The notes below the pieces were generated by a model, which saw only the letters and a list, made by a program, of their open reading frames with translations, was not told the DNA's origin and did no database searches. Positions 62,030-64,000 of a DNA stretch of 64,000 nt are shown one piece after another. The stretch comes from Ch67 sp041395845 (GTDB lineage Bacteria; Pseudomonadota; Gammaproteobacteria; Pseudomonadales; Ketobacteraceae). Location of the stretch: contig JAWKZS010000003.1 of the NCBI GenBank assembly GCA_041395845.1, positions 248,001-312,000 on the forward strand, given 5' to 3'. The translations under genes were made by a program, and so were the position numbers. Every line of letters starts with the position of its first letter. The first letter of the stretch is position 1.

Positions 62030-64000
62030 ATGATATACGAAGGAAAAGCCATTACGGTCAAACCGTTAGAAGATGGCATCGTTGAACTTAATTTTGATCT
62101 TCAGGGCGAATCGGTAAACAAGTTCAACCGTGTGACGGTGGAAGAACTGGGTGCGGCCGCTGCAGCTCTGAAAGCGAACGGCTCCATCAAGGGCATGATC
62201 GTGACCAGCGCCAAGTCAGTCTTTATTGTCGGCGCGGACATCACTGAGTTCACTGACATGTTCAAGCTGCCGGAAGAAGAAATCGCCGGCTGGTGTCTGA
62301 AGTCCAACACCGCTTTCAATGCCATTGAAGATCTGCCGTTCCCCACTGTGACTGCGATCAACGGCATCGCCCTCGGTGGCGGCCTGGAAATGTGTCTGGC
62401 CACAGACTACCGCGTGATGTCTGCCAAGGCTGAAGTCGGTCTGCCAGAAGTGAAGCTGGGCCTGTTCCCGGGCTTTGGTGGCACCGTGCGCATGCCGCGC
62501 GTGATCGGTGTTGACAATGCCGTTGAGTGGATTGCCGCCGGTGGCCAGCACAAGGCGGACAAGGCCATCAAGGATGGCGTTGTTGACGCGGTGGTTGAAC
62601 CGGGCAAAGAGCGCGAAGCAGCGCTGGCACTGGTCAAAGAGTGCATTGAAGGCAAGATCGATTACAAGGCGCGTCGTGCGGAAAAACTCAATCCGCTGAA
62701 ACTGCCGCCGATGGAAAACATGATGGCGTTCCAGACCTGCTCTGCCATGGTCATGCAGCAGGCTGGCCGCAATTATCCCGCGCCTGTTGCAGCCGTGCAG
62801 GTCATGCAGCAGCACGCTGGCATGAAGCGTGATCAGGCACTGGAAGTGGAAGCCAAGGGCTTTGCCAAGGTCGCCAAGACCCCGGTTGCTACCTCGCTGG
62901 TAGGCCTGTTCCTGAACGATCAGGTACTGAAAAAGATTGCCGGCAAGTGGGAAAAACAGTCCAAGCCGATCAATCAGGCAGCCGTTCTGGGTGCGGGCAT
63001 CATGGGTGGCGGTATCGCTTACCAGTCTGCTTCCAAGGGCACCCCGATCATCATGAAGGACATCGCGGACAAGGCCCTGGATCTGGGTATGTCCGAAGCC
63101 ACGAAACTGTTGGCCAAGGGCGTCGAGAAAGGCAAGATCGATGCAGCGAAAATGGGCAAGACACTGTCTGCCATCCGTCCGACCCTGAACTACGGTGATT
63201 TCGGCGGCGTGGATATCATCGTTGAAGCCGTTGTTGAAAACGTGAAGATCAAGCAGTCGGTACTGGCGGATGTCGAGAAGCAGGTAAAAGGCGGCACTAT
63301 CCTGGCGTCCAACACCTCCACCATTTCCATCACCAAGCTGGCCGAAGCGCTGGAGCGTCCGGAAAACTTCGTCGGCATGCACTTCTTCAATCCGGTACAC
63401 ATGATGCCGCTGGTGGAAGTCATCCGTGGCGCCAAGTCCTCTGACGAAGCCGTTGCCACCACTGTTGCCTATGCCAAGAAAATGGGCAAGACCCCGGTTG
63501 TTGTGAACGACTGCCCGGGCTTCCTGGTAAACCGCGTACTGTTCCCGTACTTCGGCGGCTTCGGCATGTTGCTGCGTGACGGCGCCGACTTCCAGAAGAT
63601 CGACAAGGTCATGGAAAAATTCGGCTGGCCGATGGGCCCTGCCTACCTGATGGACGTCGTGGGTATCGACACCGGCGTACACGCCGCTGCCGTGATGGCC
63701 GAAGGCTTCCCCGAGCGCATGCAGTACAGCCACAAGGATGCGTCCGAAGTGATGTTCGAGAACAAGCGCTTCGGCCAGAAGAACGGCGTTGGTTTCTACA
63801 AGTATGAAACCGACAAGAAAGGCAAGCCGAAGAAAGTGGTCGACCAGACCACCTACGATCTGATCAAGCCCCACGTTGCTGCACCGAAGGATTTCGCCGA
63901 TCAGGAAATCATTGATCGTCTGATGATCCCCATGTGTCTGGAGCTGGTACGCTGTCTGGAAGAAAACATCGTGTCCTCTGTGGCTGATGCCGACATGGCA
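62030..64000 (+). CDS. fadB: Fatty-acid oxidation complex alpha subunit FadB (5' part)
   Basis: 657 codons are visible and the gene runs off the right end; full-length proteins are about 715 residues. N-terminal enoyl-CoA hydratase: oxyanion-hole GADITEF and IALGGGLEMCLATDYR with catalytic Glu, and GLPEVKLGLFPGFGG with the second Glu. Linker, then 3-hydroxyacyl-CoA dehydrogenase with NAD site AVLGAGIMGGGIAY and catalytic His in MHFFNPVHMMPL. GGGAGA ribosome site. Probably followed by fadA. Controlled by the PsrA-type site upstream. Confidence 0.95.
   Translation, partial: MIYEGKAITVKPLEDGIVELNFDLQGESVNKFNRVTVEELGAAAAALKANGSIKGMIVTSAKSVFIVGADITEFTDMFKLPEEEIAGWCLKSNTAFNAIEDLPFPTVTAINGIALGGGLEMCLATDYRVMSAKAEVGLPEVKLGLFPGFGGTVRMPRVIGVDNAVEWIAAGGQHKADKAIKDGVVDAVVEPGKEREAALALVKECIEGKIDYKARRAEKLNPLKLPPMENMMAFQTCSAMVMQQAGRNYPAPVAAVQVMQQHAGMKRDQALEVEAKGFAKVAKTPVATSLVGLFLNDQVLKKIAGKWEKQSKPINQAAVLGAGIMGGGIAYQSASKGTPIIMKDIADKALDLGMSEATKLLAKGVEKGKIDAAKMGKTLSAIRPTLNYGDFGGVDIIVEAVVENVKIKQSVLADVEKQVKGGTILASNTSTISITKLAEALERPENFVGMHFFNPVHMMPLVEVIRGAKSSDEAVATTVAYAKKMGKTPVVVNDCPGFLVNRVLFPYFGGFGMLLRDGADFQKIDKVMEKFGWPMGPAYLMDVVGIDTGVHAAAVMAEGFPERMQYSHKDASEVMFENKRFGQKNGVGFYKYETDKKGKPKKVVDQTTYDLIKPHVAAPKDFADQEIIDRLMIPMCLELVRCLEENIVSSVADADMA

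Noticed and set aside
62216..63874. 552-codon minus-strand open frame opposite fadB
   Set aside because: A shadow of a high-GC coding gene; its protein is His/Gly-rich without family features, and fadB on the plus strand is unambiguous.

Overview
The window comes from a motile gammaproteobacterium with a single-polar-flagellum type of regulation. The evidence is the FleQ/FleS/FleR hierarchy, FlgM/FlgN, a FlgZ-type PilZ brake, CheV-CheR beside flgB, and an HsbA/HsbR/HptB module. Gene order around flgZ-flgN-flgM-flgA-cheV-cheR follows Pseudomonas aeruginosa. Paired acyl-CoA dehydrogenases and a fadB with a PsrA-type operator indicate fatty-acid or hydrocarbon use. A marine or hydrocarbonoclastic Pseudomonadales/Oceanospirillales-like bacterium is my guess; the species is not recognised.

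Layout. (1) 1-6.9 kb: end of a rhomboid-family protein, chrA, a small secreted nuclease, tRNA-Arg(CCT), two acyl-CoA dehydrogenases, and an arsenosugar-type trio (arsS radical SAM enzyme plus two glycosyltransferases). (2) 6.9-11.5 kb: flgZ-flgN-flgM-flgA on the minus strand, then cheV-cheR on the plus strand. (3) 11.6-29.1 kb: rod, hook and ring genes flgB to flgL, two flagellins, flaG, fliD, fliS and a fliT-like gene. flgK has an in-frame TAG. (4) 29.1-41.2 kb: a flagellin-modification island with an aminotransferase, an HMW1C-like transferase, a GT41 O-GlcNAc-transferase-like protein, a sulfotransferase, methyltransferases and a hexapeptide acyltransferase. Between 32.3 and 35.8 kb four consecutive genes are broken by stops or frameshifts. 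(5) 41.4-51.3 kb: fleQ, fleSR, fliEFGHIJ. (6) 51.6-61.2 kb: STAS-cheY-cheA-cheW-cheR-cheD-cheB, an unusual membrane protein with an MCP-like signalling tip, then hsbA-hsbR-hptB. (7) 61.3-64 kb: a YchJ-like gene and the 5' part of fadB.

How it works together. FleQ and FleSR with sigma-54 should drive early and middle genes: near-consensus -24/-12 elements precede flgB, flgF and, on the minus strand, flgA, and weaker ones precede fleS and fliE. FliA (sigma-28), restrained by FlgM, should drive late genes: clear sigma-28 elements precede flgM, the second flagellin and fliD. The island between fliT and fleQ probably decorates flagellin. The chemotaxis block sits beside the HptB phosphorelay, which in Pseudomonas controls FlgM through HsbA.

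The most interesting items are the premature stop in flgK, the run of disrupted glycosylation genes, the coexistence of HMW1C-like and GT41 protein glycosyltransferases with a sulfotransferase in a flagellar locus, and the MCP-tip-like membrane protein inside the che operon.
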